Shown: piece after piece, positions 46,410 through 55,125 of the stretch
Layout of the letters: the number at the start of each line of letters is the position of its first letter
Position numbering within the stretch: the stretch's first letter is position 1
DNA from: Megasphaera sp. UBA1696
Lineage (GTDB): Bacteria; Bacillota; Negativicutes; Veillonellales; Megasphaeraceae
NCBI GenBank assembly: GCA_002319965.1
Contig: DCJQ01000025.1
Coordinates: 32,943-96,942, forward strand
Length of the DNA stretch: 64,000 nucleotides
Direction of reading: 5' to 3'
Position numbers and translations under genes: made by a program
The notes under the pieces: model-generated
What the model saw: the letters and a program-made list of their open reading frames with translations, nothing else
Databases searched by the model: none
What the model was told of the DNA's origin: nothing

Positions 46410-46440
46410 AGTATAAAGGTTGGAGCATCTCCAATGTCAA
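46410..46440 (-). promoter_or_regulatory. MerR-type promoter with 19-base spacer and central dyad
   Basis: Minus strand TTGACA (46435-46440) and TATACT (46410-46415) are both near consensus but 19 bases apart. The spacer holds a perfect dyad, TTGGAG-ATG-CTCCAA. Overlong spacers with a dyad are the hallmark of MerR-activated promoters, and a MerR gene lies in the same module. Target assignment is inference. Confidence 0.8.
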
Positions 46441-46499
46441 TACATAAATTGATTTTTTTAGATATTATCTTTTCGTTTTAGTTCTAGTTTTTTTCTCTG

Positions 46500-47036
46500 T
46501 AATTCCTCTTTATCTCAACCTACATTGACTTTGATACAATGGAATGACAGCCGAGATTCCCGCCGTATATGACCTCGATAAAAAATTCAAGTTACAACTT
46601 ACCTTAGAAGATAATTTTCCCTATGATAAATCATTTGCTAAATTGCCTTCCGTATAAAACAATGACTCTCAAATTTGCAGGGACACTTAGAGCTTTCTGA
46701 GAAAGAGCTGTATCAAATACTGTTACAGCAAATTGAAACCATCAGCCTATATCGGCATATTTTCACAAATCAATAATGAACTGACATAGTTATGGACGAA
46801 CTCACTGAAGACACCGCCACGTTGGAGTTCATTTATGACATGGCCAAAAAAAGAGTTTGTGCACAGATAAGCTCAATATAAAGGCAAGCGTTGATATGCA
46901 TCTAACAAACTGTACCCGTTCTTTACGTTTTAATTTCTGTATTGAAGGCAACTCATATAATCCTTTCTACCACACCGAAGAACATCTACCGGCTTACCAT
47001 CAAGTTTCTTATCCATATAGTTATCGCTTTTTAGTA
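46500..47036 (+). pseudogene. Degenerate coding remnants between module 2 and comF
   Basis: No intact gene. Plus-strand stretches still look protein-like: one reads AEIPAVYDLDKKFKLQLTLE before a stop at about 46660, and a second, in another frame, reads HLELSEKELYQILLQQIE near 46690. A third near 46795 reads MDELTEDTATLEFIYD. They are separated by stops and frame changes and I do not recognise the family. Probably decayed accessory genes. Confidence 0.45.
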
Positions 47037-47086
47037 TAAAAAATGACCTCCTAAAGTCAGACCAAAGATCTAACCTTAGGAGGTCG
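47037..47086 (-). terminator. comF terminator (original copy of the repeated hairpin)
   Basis: Minus strand ACCTCCTAA and TTAGGAGGT arms (47045-47085) followed by CATTTTTTA. The same hairpin is repeated at 42512 and 39141 with the comF end. Confidence 0.8.
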
Positions 47087-47132
47087 GTTTATATTGTGAA
47101 TGAGTAGGAATAAGTCAGGCAGTATTGTCCTA

Positions 47133-47780
47133 TTACGGGGCCCCGCTGGCCATGACCAAGCCGATTACCTCTGCTGCCCCGTTTCGCTTCAAGGCTTTGG
47201 CACAGGCCTCGAGGGTTGCACCGGTCGTGAAGATGTCGTCTACAAGGAGGATATGTTTATTCCTAACGTCGGCTGTTTCGCGAAGGCCGAAGGCTCGGTG
47301 TACGTTTTCGGAGCGCTGACTTCTGGGAAGGTGCCACTGGGCTTCTGTCGGCCGCAGGCGCTGGAGGAGGTCGGCCCAGCGATAATGATCGTCGGCCCAT
47401 TCTTTAAAAAGGCTTTCGACCTGGTTGAATCCGCGGTGCTTTAGTTTCTCCGGCGCCAAGGGGACGGGAACGACCATGTCGATGTTTTTTAACCGTTCGG
47501 GCCAGGGAAAGCGATCCAGAAGCACCCGGCAGGCCCGGCATTTTCCCTCTCTGCCCTTATATTTAATATCGTGAATCAGCCGGCGCATGACTCCGTCGTA
47601 GTCGGCCAAACAGTAACAGGCATCGAGGGCTTTCAACTGTTGGGAGCGGTTGATGCGCCGCGGATGCCAAACCGCTGCCAGGCAGGACGGGCACCAGTCG
47701 CCGTCCCATTTCATGAGGACGCCGCAGGACGGACAGGTCGGCGGGTAGAAGAGATCGGCAATAACGGTGAGCAGTGACAT
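47133..47780 (-). CDS. comF: ComF-family phosphoribosyltransferase-like competence protein
   Basis: A 215-residue protein. The ATG at 47780 is chosen because GGAGG lies seven bases upstream; ATG 47786 is too close. The N-terminal zinc ribbon is visible as CPSCGVL and CPSCL, and the PRPP-loop motif is LVDDIFTTGAT. Needed for DNA uptake in competent bacteria, with a role in handling the incoming strand. It follows recD2 by about 25 bases. Its 3' end and terminator exist as two extra copies downstream. Confidence 0.93.
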   Translation of the reverse strand: MSLLTVIADLFYPPTCPSCGVLMKWDGDWCPSCLAAVWHPRRINRSQQLKALDACYCLADYDGVMRRLIHDIKYKGREGKCRACRVLLDRFPWPERLKNIDMVVPVPLAPEKLKHRGFNQVESLFKEWADDHYRWADLLQRLRPTEAQWHLPRSQRSENVHRAFGLRETADVRNKHILLVDDIFTTGATLEACAKALKRNGAAEVIGLVMASGAP

Positions 47781-47804
47781 AGGCATGCCTCCTGTCGCAA
47801 CATA

Positions 47805-49967
47805 TTACGTAAGCAGCTCTCCTTGGAGCCGCGGAATGAGCAAGGTAAATCTCCGGCTCGTCCGCTGGTTCTGGACAGCCGTTTGGACGGCCCTTTTGGT
47901 GCCGACCAGGATGACTTTTCGTTTAGCCCGGGTGACGGCCGTGTAGAAGAGATTTCGCTGGAGCATGATGGAATGGCTGTTGACCAGGGCCATGATGACC
48001 GTATGGTATTCGCTCCCCTGGCTCTTATGGACGGTGATGGCGTAGGCCAGAGTAATTTCATCGATTTCCGCACCTTCATACTTGACGTCCTGCTCAGGGT
48101 AACGGACGTAGACCATGTCATGCTGTACGGCAAAGATTTGGCCGATATCGCCGTTAAATACGCCTTTTTCGTAATCGTTGTGCTTCTGCATGACCTTATC
48201 GCCGACGCGAAAAATCATGTGACGGCCCTTCAATTCGCCCTTCCCCGGAATGGCCGGATTGAGCCGTTCCTGAATAAGCTGATTGAGGTTGTCGACGCCG
48301 CAGGGATCTTTGTACATAGGCGACAAGACCTGGACGGCAAATTCGTCGCCCGTTTCCTCGACTTCACTGCGGTACAAGGCGCCGATCTGTGTCGCCCCGT
48401 CGGCTTCGGTCTCGATTTCGACGAAGCGGAATTCCAAGTCTTCGTTGACCACCGGCAGGCGGCCGTTGTTGATGAGGTGGGCGTTGGTGACGATGCGGCC
48501 CCCTTCTTTTTGGCGAAAAATCGTATCTAAGCGGACGACGGGAACCGTTTCCGAGGCAATGACGTCATGGAGGACGGCGCCGGCCCCAACCGACGGCAAT
48601 TGGTCAGCATCGCCGACGAGGATACAGCGGCATTGGGGCTTCAAGGCATTCAGCAAGTGGTACATCATTTCCATGTCGAGCATGGACACTTCGTCGACGA
48701 TGACTAAATCGGCCGGCAATAGCTTCGTTTCATTGTATTCAAAGGACTGGACTCGGCCGACATATCCGTCGGGAACGAGGAGTCGATGAATGGTCTTGGC
48801 CTTGCGCTGCGTCGTTTCTGCCAGTCGCTTGGCTGCCCTCCCCGTCGGCGCACAGAGCAGGATGCGCAGGCCTTCCTGTTCGGCCAGGCGAATGATGGTC
48901 TGCACGACGGTCGTCTTCCCCGTCCCGGGACCGCCGGTAATGACGGTCATCCCCGACTGGAGGGATTTTTCGACGGCTTCCCGCTGCTTGTCTGCCAGTT
49001 CAAAATGACAGGAATCCTGCCATCGGTCGAGAAAGAGCTGAACATGCGTTTTAAGGGAAAGAGGCTTCATGGCAGCCATCTCGCGAATCCGACCGGCAAT
49101 GGCTTCTTCCTCTTCGTAGGCTTCCGGCGTATAGACGTAGACCGTACCTTCGAAGTCCGCCGTCCGCAATTGTCCCATGTCGACCGTATCCTGTAAGATA
49201 TCGTGGAGACCTAAGGCATCAGCCTGCAGGAGAAAGGCCGCCCGCCGCACCAGTTCTGCATCGGGAATGCAGACGTGGCCGTTCTGGGTCATCGTCTGGA
49301 GGACGTAAGCCAGGCCGGCGCCGAGGCGCTGCGGCGACTGGCGGTCCATGCCGTAAGCCAGCGCAATTTGATCGGCCGTCTTAAAGCCGAAGCCTTCGAT
49401 TTCATGAATCATCCGATACGGTTCTTCCGTCAAGACGTATTTCACATCGTCGCCGTACTTCTGCAGGAGCCGGCCGGCATAACGTCCGGCGACGCCGTGC
49501 TGTTCCAAATCGTAGGCGATGTCGTTGATCTGTTTTTCTTCGTAGAAGGATTCCGTAATGACGGCCAATTTTTTAGGGCCGATGCCTTCGATTTCAAGTA
49601 AGCGCTGAGCGTCCTTTTCCAAAATTTTCATCGTGTCCTTGCCGAAGTGAGCGACGACACGGTGGGCCAAAGCCGGCCCCATGCCTTTGACAGCGCCGCT
49701 TCCCAGGAAGCGTTCAATACCGTCGACCGATTCGGGAATGACGCGGCTCCAACCGTCCGCTGCAAACTGGCGGCCGTAGCGCTTATGCTGTACCCAGTGT
49801 CCCTTCACTTCCAGTCGGTCGCCGACGAGGGGTTTGGTCCCGTGGCCGGTCACCGTATAGGTCGTATCATCGCTTTCATCGTGGAGGCGAAAAACGCGGT
49901 AATCTGAATCAGAGGCCTCAAATAAGATGCGTTCGGCAATGCCTCGTACAATAAGTTCTTCCATCAT
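47805..49967 (-). CDS. recD2: RecD2 (RecD/TraA-type) 5'-3' DNA helicase
   Basis: SF1B helicase of 720 residues. The N-terminal region holds OB-like and helix-hairpin-helix segments (GAVKGMGPALAHRV, IEGIGPKKL, IEGFGFKTADQ). Helicase motif I is GGPGTGKTT at 345-353, motif II VIVDEVSMLD, motif III VGDADQLPSVG, and the last motifs are AITVHKSQGSEY and FYTAVTRAK. There is no RecBC context, fitting RecD2 rather than RecD. The start overlaps the chorismate mutase stop by four bases. Confidence 0.95.
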   Translation of the reverse strand: MMEELIVRGIAERILFEASDSDYRVFRLHDESDDTTYTVTGHGTKPLVGDRLEVKGHWVQHKRYGRQFAADGWSRVIPESVDGIERFLGSGAVKGMGPALAHRVVAHFGKDTMKILEKDAQRLLEIEGIGPKKLAVITESFYEEKQINDIAYDLEQHGVAGRYAGRLLQKYGDDVKYVLTEEPYRMIHEIEGFGFKTADQIALAYGMDRQSPQRLGAGLAYVLQTMTQNGHVCIPDAELVRRAAFLLQADALGLHDILQDTVDMGQLRTADFEGTVYVYTPEAYEEEEAIAGRIREMAAMKPLSLKTHVQLFLDRWQDSCHFELADKQREAVEKSLQSGMTVITGGPGTGKTTVVQTIIRLAEQEGLRILLCAPTGRAAKRLAETTQRKAKTIHRLLVPDGYVGRVQSFEYNETKLLPADLVIVDEVSMLDMEMMYHLLNALKPQCRCILVGDADQLPSVGAGAVLHDVIASETVPVVRLDTIFRQKEGGRIVTNAHLINNGRLPVVNEDLEFRFVEIETEADGATQIGALYRSEVEETGDEFAVQVLSPMYKDPCGVDNLNQLIQERLNPAIPGKGELKGRHMIFRVGDKVMQKHNDYEKGVFNGDIGQIFAVQHDMVYVRYPEQDVKYEGAEIDEITLAYAITVHKSQGSEYHTVIMALVNSHSIMLQRNLFYTAVTRAKRKVILVGTKRAVQTAVQNQRTSRRFTLLIPRLQGELLT

Positions 49968-50236
49968 CCTATCCCCATGTGTTCCCGTTCGTATTTTTTG
50001 CTTTCATCCATGATGCATTGGTAGATGCGGCGCAAATAAGGAGCCAAATTTTTCTGCTCCGTCAAATTAGAAATTTTATCCAGCACCTGCCGTTCCCTCC
50101 GCGGATCATAGATTTCCATATGATGTTCTTTTTTATAAGCGGCAACGGCAGCCACGACCTGCATGCGCCGTTCCAGTATCTTGGCCAAGTCCCGGTCCAA
50201 TAAATCAATCTCCCGGCGGCATTCTTCTAATTCCAT
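49964..50236 (-). CDS. AroQ-class chorismate mutase
   Basis: A 90-residue all-helical monofunctional enzyme converting chorismate to prephenate for Phe and Tyr synthesis. Active-site pattern is visible: Arg8 (CRREIDLLD), Arg23 and 24 (LERRM), Lys35 (AAYKKEH), and RERQV with the following helix. It overlaps recD2 by four bases and is the first gene of the recD2-comF transcript. Family is clear although the short protein has few fixed residues. Confidence 0.85.
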   Translation of the reverse strand: MELEECRREIDLLDRDLAKILERRMQVVAAVAAYKKEHHMEIYDPRRERQVLDKISNLTEQKNLAPYLRRIYQCIMDESKKYEREHMGIG

Positions 50237-50351
50237 AAGCTATCCTTTCCCTTTACGCATGATAACACTACCATTATAGCCGAAAAGCCGCTAAAAGGCT
50301 ACAAATGATTCGCTTCCCTATATAATTCTTGCATAATTGCAGAATATTTAT

Positions 50352-50380
50352 TTGTCATTATCGCTGTCATCCTATATAAT
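50352..50380 (+). promoter_or_regulatory. Promoter for lysP
   Basis: TTGTCA (50352-50357), 17 bases, TATAAT (50375-50380). Confidence 0.78.
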
Positions 50381-50442
50381 ATATTCGTATGAGTTTTTTT
50401 AGATTCTAGTTATCAATTTAATACAAAAGGTTGTGATTTTGC

Positions 50443-51897
50443 ATGGAAGAAACTCAACAGCAGCAGCAAAAGCTGCGCCGCAGTCTGAAAGCCCGCCACA
50501 TGAACATGATTGCCATCGGCGGTGCAATCGGCACCGGCTTGTTCGTCGCCGGCGGTGAAACAGTCAGCACTGCTGGGCCGGGCGGGGCACTCGTCGCCTA
50601 TGCCCTCATCGGCATCATGGTCTATTTTCTTATGACGGGACTGGGTGAAATGGCTTCATACCTTCCGGTCAGCGGCTCCTTTGAAACGTATGCCAACCGC
50701 TACGTCGACAAATCCCTCGGCTTTGCCCTGGGCTGGAACTACTGGTTCAACTGGGCTATCACCGTTGCGGCTGAACTCGTCGCCGGCGCCCTCATCATGA
50801 AGTACTGGTTCCCCGACGTACCGGCAGCCCTCTGGAGCGGCTTGTTCCTGATCATCTTGTTCGCCCTCAACTACCTGTCGACCCGTTCCTACGGCGAAAG
50901 TGAATTCATCTTCGCCGGCATCAAGGTCCTGACGGTCTTAATCTTCCTGTTTACAGGGACCCTCTTGATTTTGGGCCTCGGTTCTGAACCGTCACCGGGC
51001 TTTGTCAACTGGACTGTCGATGAAGCGCCTTTCGTCGGCGGCTTCACGGCGATGTTGGGTATCTTCATGGTTGCCGGTTTCTCCTTCCAAGGGACGGAAA
51101 TGATCGGCATTGCCGCCGGTGAAAGTGAAGATCCGGAAAAGAATGTTCCCCGTGCGGTCCATTCGATTTTCTGGCGTATCCTCATTTTCTACTTAGGTGC
51201 TTTTACGGTCATCGGCTTCCTCATTCCTTATACCGATCCGAACCTGCTCAATACGGATATCGTCAACATTTCCATCAGCCCCTTCACGCTGGTCTTTGAA
51301 CGCTTCGGCTTAGTCGCTGCCGCTTCGATCATGAACGCCGTCATCCTGACGGCTGTCCTTTCGGCCGGCAATTCGGGCCTCTACGTTTCGACGCGTATGC
51401 TCTACGCCATGGCTGAAACGGGCCAGGCTCCGAAATGCTTCCTCAAGCTGAATAAGCGCGGCGTCCCGTCGTATGCCTTATTTGCAACGGTCGTCTTCGG
51501 CTTAGCCGCCTTCCTCACGTCCCTCATCGGCGAAGGCAAGGCTTATGACTGGCTGGTTAACATCAGCGGCATGGCCGGCTTCATCACCTGGATCGGCATC
51601 GCCATCTGCCACTACCGCTTCCGCCGGGCCTATATCGCCCAAGGCAAGGACCTGGAAGACCTGCCGTATAAAGCAACCTGGTTCCCCTTCGGCCCCCTCT
51701 TGGCGCTGATCATGTGTATCATCGTCACGGCCGGTCAGAACTACTCGGCCTTCACCGGTGCCGAAATCGACTGGTACGGCGCCAGCGTCGCCTACATCGG
51801 CATCCCGGTCTTCCTGGCCGTCTTCCTCTATCATAAATTTAAACACAAGACACACCTCATTCCACTGAAAGAGGTCGACCTGTCGCGTGATAAGTAA
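50443..51897 (+). CDS. lysP: Lysine-type amino acid permease (APC/AAT family)
   Basis: A 484-residue twelve-span APC permease. The sequence follows enteric LysP closely: LKARHMNMIAIGGAIGTGLF at the N-terminus, GFSFQGTEMIGIAAGESEDP in span 6-7, and AVILTAVLSAGNSGLYVSTR later. I infer lysine import driven by the proton gradient. A near-relative histidine or arginine permease cannot be ruled out. It has its own promoter and terminator. Confidence 0.85.
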   Translation: MEETQQQQQKLRRSLKARHMNMIAIGGAIGTGLFVAGGETVSTAGPGGALVAYALIGIMVYFLMTGLGEMASYLPVSGSFETYANRYVDKSLGFALGWNYWFNWAITVAAELVAGALIMKYWFPDVPAALWSGLFLIILFALNYLSTRSYGESEFIFAGIKVLTVLIFLFTGTLLILGLGSEPSPGFVNWTVDEAPFVGGFTAMLGIFMVAGFSFQGTEMIGIAAGESEDPEKNVPRAVHSIFWRILIFYLGAFTVIGFLIPYTDPNLLNTDIVNISISPFTLVFERFGLVAAASIMNAVILTAVLSAGNSGLYVSTRMLYAMAETGQAPKCFLKLNKRGVPSYALFATVVFGLAAFLTSLIGEGKAYDWLVNISGMAGFITWIGIAICHYRFRRAYIAQGKDLEDLPYKATWFPFGPLLALIMCIIVTAGQNYSAFTGAEIDWYGASVAYIGIPVFLAVFLYHKFKHKTHLIPLKEVDLSRDK

Positions 51898-51906
51898 GTA
51901 ATACCG

Positions 51907-51936
51907 AGACCGTCCGTCATGGGCGGTCTTTTTCTT
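51907..51936 (+). terminator. Terminator after lysP
   Basis: GACCGTCC and GGGCGGTC arms around GTCAT, followed by TTTTTCTTT. Confidence 0.85.
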
Positions 51937-51999
51937 TGCTCAATGCTTTAAACTTAAACGTTTATCTATATATTTTCGAAAAAATATTATTTTTATTCC

Positions 52000-52028
52000 T
52001 TGACTTTTTAAGTTCTCGGTGATATCAT
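52000..52028 (+). promoter_or_regulatory. Promoter of the T-box transcript
   Basis: TTGACT (52000-52005), 17 bases, TATCAT (52023-52028). Confidence 0.72.
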
Positions 52029-52059
52029 AGGCCCATCAACAAAAAACGCCATAAACGCG

Positions 52060-52330
52060 ACGACGCAAAATAGTACGTTCGAACCCCTCGTAATCAGAGA
52101 GCTGCCGGCCGGTGCAAGGCAGTACAGGAGCCGAACCGAACTCATTGCCGAGCGGAGACGCTGAACAAAGTAGGCCGATACGGGAACTCCCGTTACAGAG
52201 CATGGATATCGCAGACAGCCGTATCCGAGAGTGCATCCGAAAGGATGAAACAGAGTGGTACCGCGGAAGGATACAACGCCTTTCGTCTCTTAGCAAATAC
52301 CCTTGCAGAGAGACGAGAGGCGTTTTCGTT
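52060..52330 (+). promoter_or_regulatory. T-box riboswitch, predicted leucine specifier (CTC)
   Basis: The T-box core AGAGTGGTACCGCGGA is at 52252-52267. Upstream, Stem I features are visible: AGAGAGCTGCC, the GGTGCAAGGCAG apical part, then GAACTC at the expected specifier-loop position, and AAAGTAGGCCGATACGGG in the linker/Stem III region. Downstream the terminator pairs ACGCCTTTCGTCTCTT with AGAGAGACGAGAGGCGT (52275-52322), followed by TTTTCGTTT. Uncharged tRNA should favour antitermination. CTC as specifier (Leu) rests on its distance from GAGC; shifted readings are possible. It controls the YkvI-type transporter. Confidence 0.85.
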
Positions 52331-52362
52331 TCTCTCCCTGTCCATCAAAGGAGGAAACCATT

Positions 52363-53598
52363 ATGGCCAATATTTCATCGATTAAAACGGCATCCCTCAG
52401 CATGTGCTTTTCCGTCGGCGCCGTCCTGTTCAGCTCTCACGCCGGCGGCGGTTTTGCCACGGGCAATCAGGAAAACGTCTACTTCGTCAGCCTCGGCTGG
52501 CTCGGTCCCATTACGGCGATTATCACTATGCTGCTCTTTACCCTGACCATCAAAGAAGCCATGAACATGTACAATTCACGGCACCTCACCAGTTACCGCC
52601 AGTTATTCCAGAACTTATACCGCCCCTTCACGGGCATCGAATATTGCTTTGAAGCCTTCTTCTATATCATGGTCTTAATGGCCGTATCGGCTACCATTTC
52701 CGGCGCTGCCTCGGCTATCAATGCCCAAACCGGCCTCAACTACTACGCCGGCATCGGTGTCGTCGGCATCATCATCTTCTTCCTGACCATCTTCGGCGCC
52801 GGCCTCGTCCGCCGGGCCACGACCTACATGGGCATGGCCATCCTGGCCATGGTCGCCATCATTTTCTCGGTCGGCATCTATATGGCAGGCTCCGTCGAAG
52901 GAACCCAAGTCTTTACGGCCGTCATGGCTCAGGACTTCGCCGCCAACGGCTTCAGCAACGTCCCGACAGCCATTCTCCACGCCTTCACCTACGCCGGCTT
53001 CCAGTGCGTCGTCATCCCGACCATGATCGTCGTCGGCACGCCCTTAGTCACCCGTAAGAACTGCGCCACGTCAATGTGGATTTCCTTCGCCATGAACGCC
53101 GCTGCCCTGACCTTAGCCGTCGTCATGCTCTTAGGCTGGTCCGGTTTCTACGGCAAATCGACGCTGCCGACCCTGACCAGCAGCCAGGCCATGGGCTTAC
53201 CTTGGCTGACCATCGTCTACAGCACCTTCCTGATGCTGTGCCTCATTTCCACCGGCGTCACGACAGTCTTCGGCTTCACAGCCCGTTTTTCGGAAATCAA
53301 TATCTTGAAAAAAATCTCTTCCCGCTCGGTCATCCGCGCTGCCTTGGTCACGGCTTTCATCATCATCGCCTCGATGACCGTTTCCATCGCCGGCCTGACC
53401 AACATCATTAAATACGGTTACGGCTACTGCGGATACGCTGCCATCGCCATCATCATCGTCCCCTTCCTGACCATCGGCCGCTATAAAAACAAGCGCTACG
53501 CCAATGATAAGGAATACCGGGCCCGCATCGACAGCATGAACGAAAATCCGCAAACGGCACAGGCTTTCAAACCGACTGCCGAAGCTGCCGGCCATTAA
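52363..53598 (+). CDS. YkvI-family (COG3949) transporter under T-box control
   Basis: A 411-residue membrane protein with about eleven hydrophobic segments. The start at 52363 has GGAGG eight bases upstream; a longer frame from 52303 lies inside the leader. The N-terminal motif GAVLFSSHAGGGFATGNQE is the family signature, shared in pattern with the gene at 43987. Substrate is not established for the family. The T-box suggests an amino acid, probably leucine or a related branched-chain acid. The C-terminus is a hydrophilic tail. Confidence 0.85.
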   Translation: MANISSIKTASLSMCFSVGAVLFSSHAGGGFATGNQENVYFVSLGWLGPITAIITMLLFTLTIKEAMNMYNSRHLTSYRQLFQNLYRPFTGIEYCFEAFFYIMVLMAVSATISGAASAINAQTGLNYYAGIGVVGIIIFFLTIFGAGLVRRATTYMGMAILAMVAIIFSVGIYMAGSVEGTQVFTAVMAQDFAANGFSNVPTAILHAFTYAGFQCVVIPTMIVVGTPLVTRKNCATSMWISFAMNAAALTLAVVMLLGWSGFYGKSTLPTLTSSQAMGLPWLTIVYSTFLMLCLISTGVTTVFGFTARFSEINILKKISSRSVIRAALVTAFIIIASMTVSIAGLTNIIKYGYGYCGYAAIAIIIVPFLTIGRYKNKRYANDKEYRARIDSMNENPQTAQAFKPTAEAAGH

Positions 53599-53648
53599 GT
53601 CACAATAACTCAAAGTCTCGTCAAAGAAAGTCCGCTCACAGACAGACA

Positions 53649-53687
53649 AAATGCCTTGCATCCACAAAGGTGCAAGGCATTTTCTTT
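53649..53687. terminator. Bidirectional terminator between YkvI-type and OYE-type genes
   Basis: AAAATGCCTTGCA faces TGCAAGGCATTTT around a ten-base loop. Both arms end in A or T runs, so it can serve both convergent genes. Confidence 0.85.
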
Positions 53688-53706
53688 ATAGCGTATGATA
53701 TTTTTC

Positions 53707-54822
53707 TTATTCGACTAAGCGGTCAGGCACTTTCATTTTCATGAAACCGTATGTGCCGTTGGCAATCATCAGCAAATCCCGGTCCTGTACGTTGAGTTTC
53801 TGACGGATTTCATCGTCCCGATGAGCCAAGATCTTGGCGCTCCAATTCGGATCGATGAGGGACGAGCAGCCGGCAGCGACGATTTCCGAATGGGCCAGTG
53901 CCGCTTCTACGTCAGCACGAGTGCGGACGTCACCGACGGAAATGAGGGGCATGCGGCCGCCAATGGCGTCGTGGACATAGGCCAGCATGGACTTTTCCTG
54001 GTATTCCGGAAGGTTGGTCTTGCGGTCATAACGGGTCAGAGAAATATGGAGGTAATCCAATTTCTTATCGGCCAGTTTATCGACGAGCCACAAGGTTTCC
54101 TTCAAATTAAAGCCCGGATCCGTTTCTTCTCGCGGCGAAAAACGGTAGCCGATGATGAAGTCGGGAACGTTCATAGCATCGACGGTTTCAATGATGCCAT
54201 CGACGACGCGTTCAATGAAGGTATAGCGTTTTTCAAGGCTTCCGCCCCATTTATCGGTGCGGCGGTTGGAGTGCGGCGAAAAGAACTGGTGCAGCAAGTA
54301 GTGGTTGGCACCGTGGATTTCTACACCGTCAAAACCGGCTTTGACAGCCCGAACGGCAGCTTTTTTAAAGTTTTCGATGATTTCTTCAATTTCGTCGTCC
54401 CGCAGTTCACGCGGCGTTTCGGCACCTTTCTTGGCCGCGGCGACGGCGCTGGGGGCTACGGGCTGTTCGCCTTCGATGGTCTTGCTGTCGGTCATGCGGC
54501 CGGCATGGAAAATCTGAAGGATGGCCCGGGTCCCGTCCCGTTTTATCGTCGAAGCCAGTTTGCTGAGGTTGGGAATGAAGGCATCATCATCGACGCTTAA
54601 TTCCCCGGTCCAGCCCTTGCCGTTGGGCTGGATATAGGCTACGCCTGTAATAAACATGCCGACAGCACCGGTACGCATGCCGTAATAGGCAATTTCATCG
54701 CCTGTGACCGTGCCGTCATAATAGCTCATGCGCGTCGTCATGGGCGGAATGGCCAAGCGGTTCTTTACCGTAAGGCCCCGTCTGAAAGTAAGGGTATCCG
54801 TTAAATTAGTCACTGTCTTCAC
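53707..54822 (-). CDS. Old-Yellow-Enzyme-family NADH:flavin oxidoreductase
   Basis: A 371-residue FMN-binding TIM-barrel enzyme. Visible signatures are IPPMTTRMSYYDG near the N-terminus, LQIFHAGRM, and VEIHGANHYLLHQFFSPHSN RRTDKWGGSLEKRY (the family's substrate/FMN block, split here for length). There is no C-terminal iron-sulfur or FAD domain, so it belongs to the short single-domain group (YqiG/YqjM-like). It probably reduces activated alkenes with NAD(P)H; physiological substrate unknown. Monocistronic. Confidence 0.9.
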   Translation of the reverse strand: MKTVTNLTDTLTFRRGLTVKNRLAIPPMTTRMSYYDGTVTGDEIAYYGMRTGAVGMFITGVAYIQPNGKGWTGELSVDDDAFIPNLSKLASTIKRDGTRAILQIFHAGRMTDSKTIEGEQPVAPSAVAAAKKGAETPRELRDDEIEEIIENFKKAAVRAVKAGFDGVEIHGANHYLLHQFFSPHSNRRTDKWGGSLEKRYTFIERVVDGIIETVDAMNVPDFIIGYRFSPREETDPGFNLKETLWLVDKLADKKLDYLHISLTRYDRKTNLPEYQEKSMLAYVHDAIGGRMPLISVGDVRTRADVEAALAHSEIVAAGCSSLIDPNWSAKILAHRDDEIRQKLNVQDRDLLMIANGTYGFMKMKVPDRLVE

Positions 54823-55057
54823 CTCTCTTGAAAGATTATGTCAGTATAAGTTTAATAGAGGCACGCCATCATGCCGGCATTTCGTTCTCAGCCCCGGTCG
54901 GGCACGCTTAAATTCGACGATTCCCGTCGGAATTGAATCTAGCCGTCATAACGGTGCCTGCATCGTACCATCTAGCGTGGTTTGTTTTATCATACCCCAG
55001 GCCCTCAAAACCGTCAAGAGAAGTCTCACTTCCAAAATAAGTATCAAGCTTCATAAA
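54823..55057. other. Gap between the OYE-type gene and the autotransporter terminator
   Basis: About 235 bases. I see no gene. It must hold the OYE-type gene's promoter on the minus strand, but no convincing -35/-10 pair stands out. Confidence 0.4.
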
Positions 55058-55097
55058 AATACCCGATATCAAAGGAATCCCTCTGATATCGGGTATT
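55058..55097 (-). terminator. Terminator after autotransporter 1
   Basis: AATACCCGATATCA pairs with TGATATCGGGTATT around a 12-base loop. The sequence is related to the hairpins after autotransporter 2 and the third remnant. Confidence 0.8.
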
Positions 55098-55125
55098 ATC
55101 GTTTATTCAGTTCTTGCTGTGCCCC

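Noticed and set aside
39141..47241. comF-flanked region as a tRNA-targeted genomic island
   Set aside because: No tRNA gene or integrase is seen; the repeated end belongs to comF.
52060..52330. The leader as an ordinary attenuator without tRNA sensing
   Set aside because: The AGAGTGGTACCGCGGA core and Stem I features are diagnostic of a T-box.
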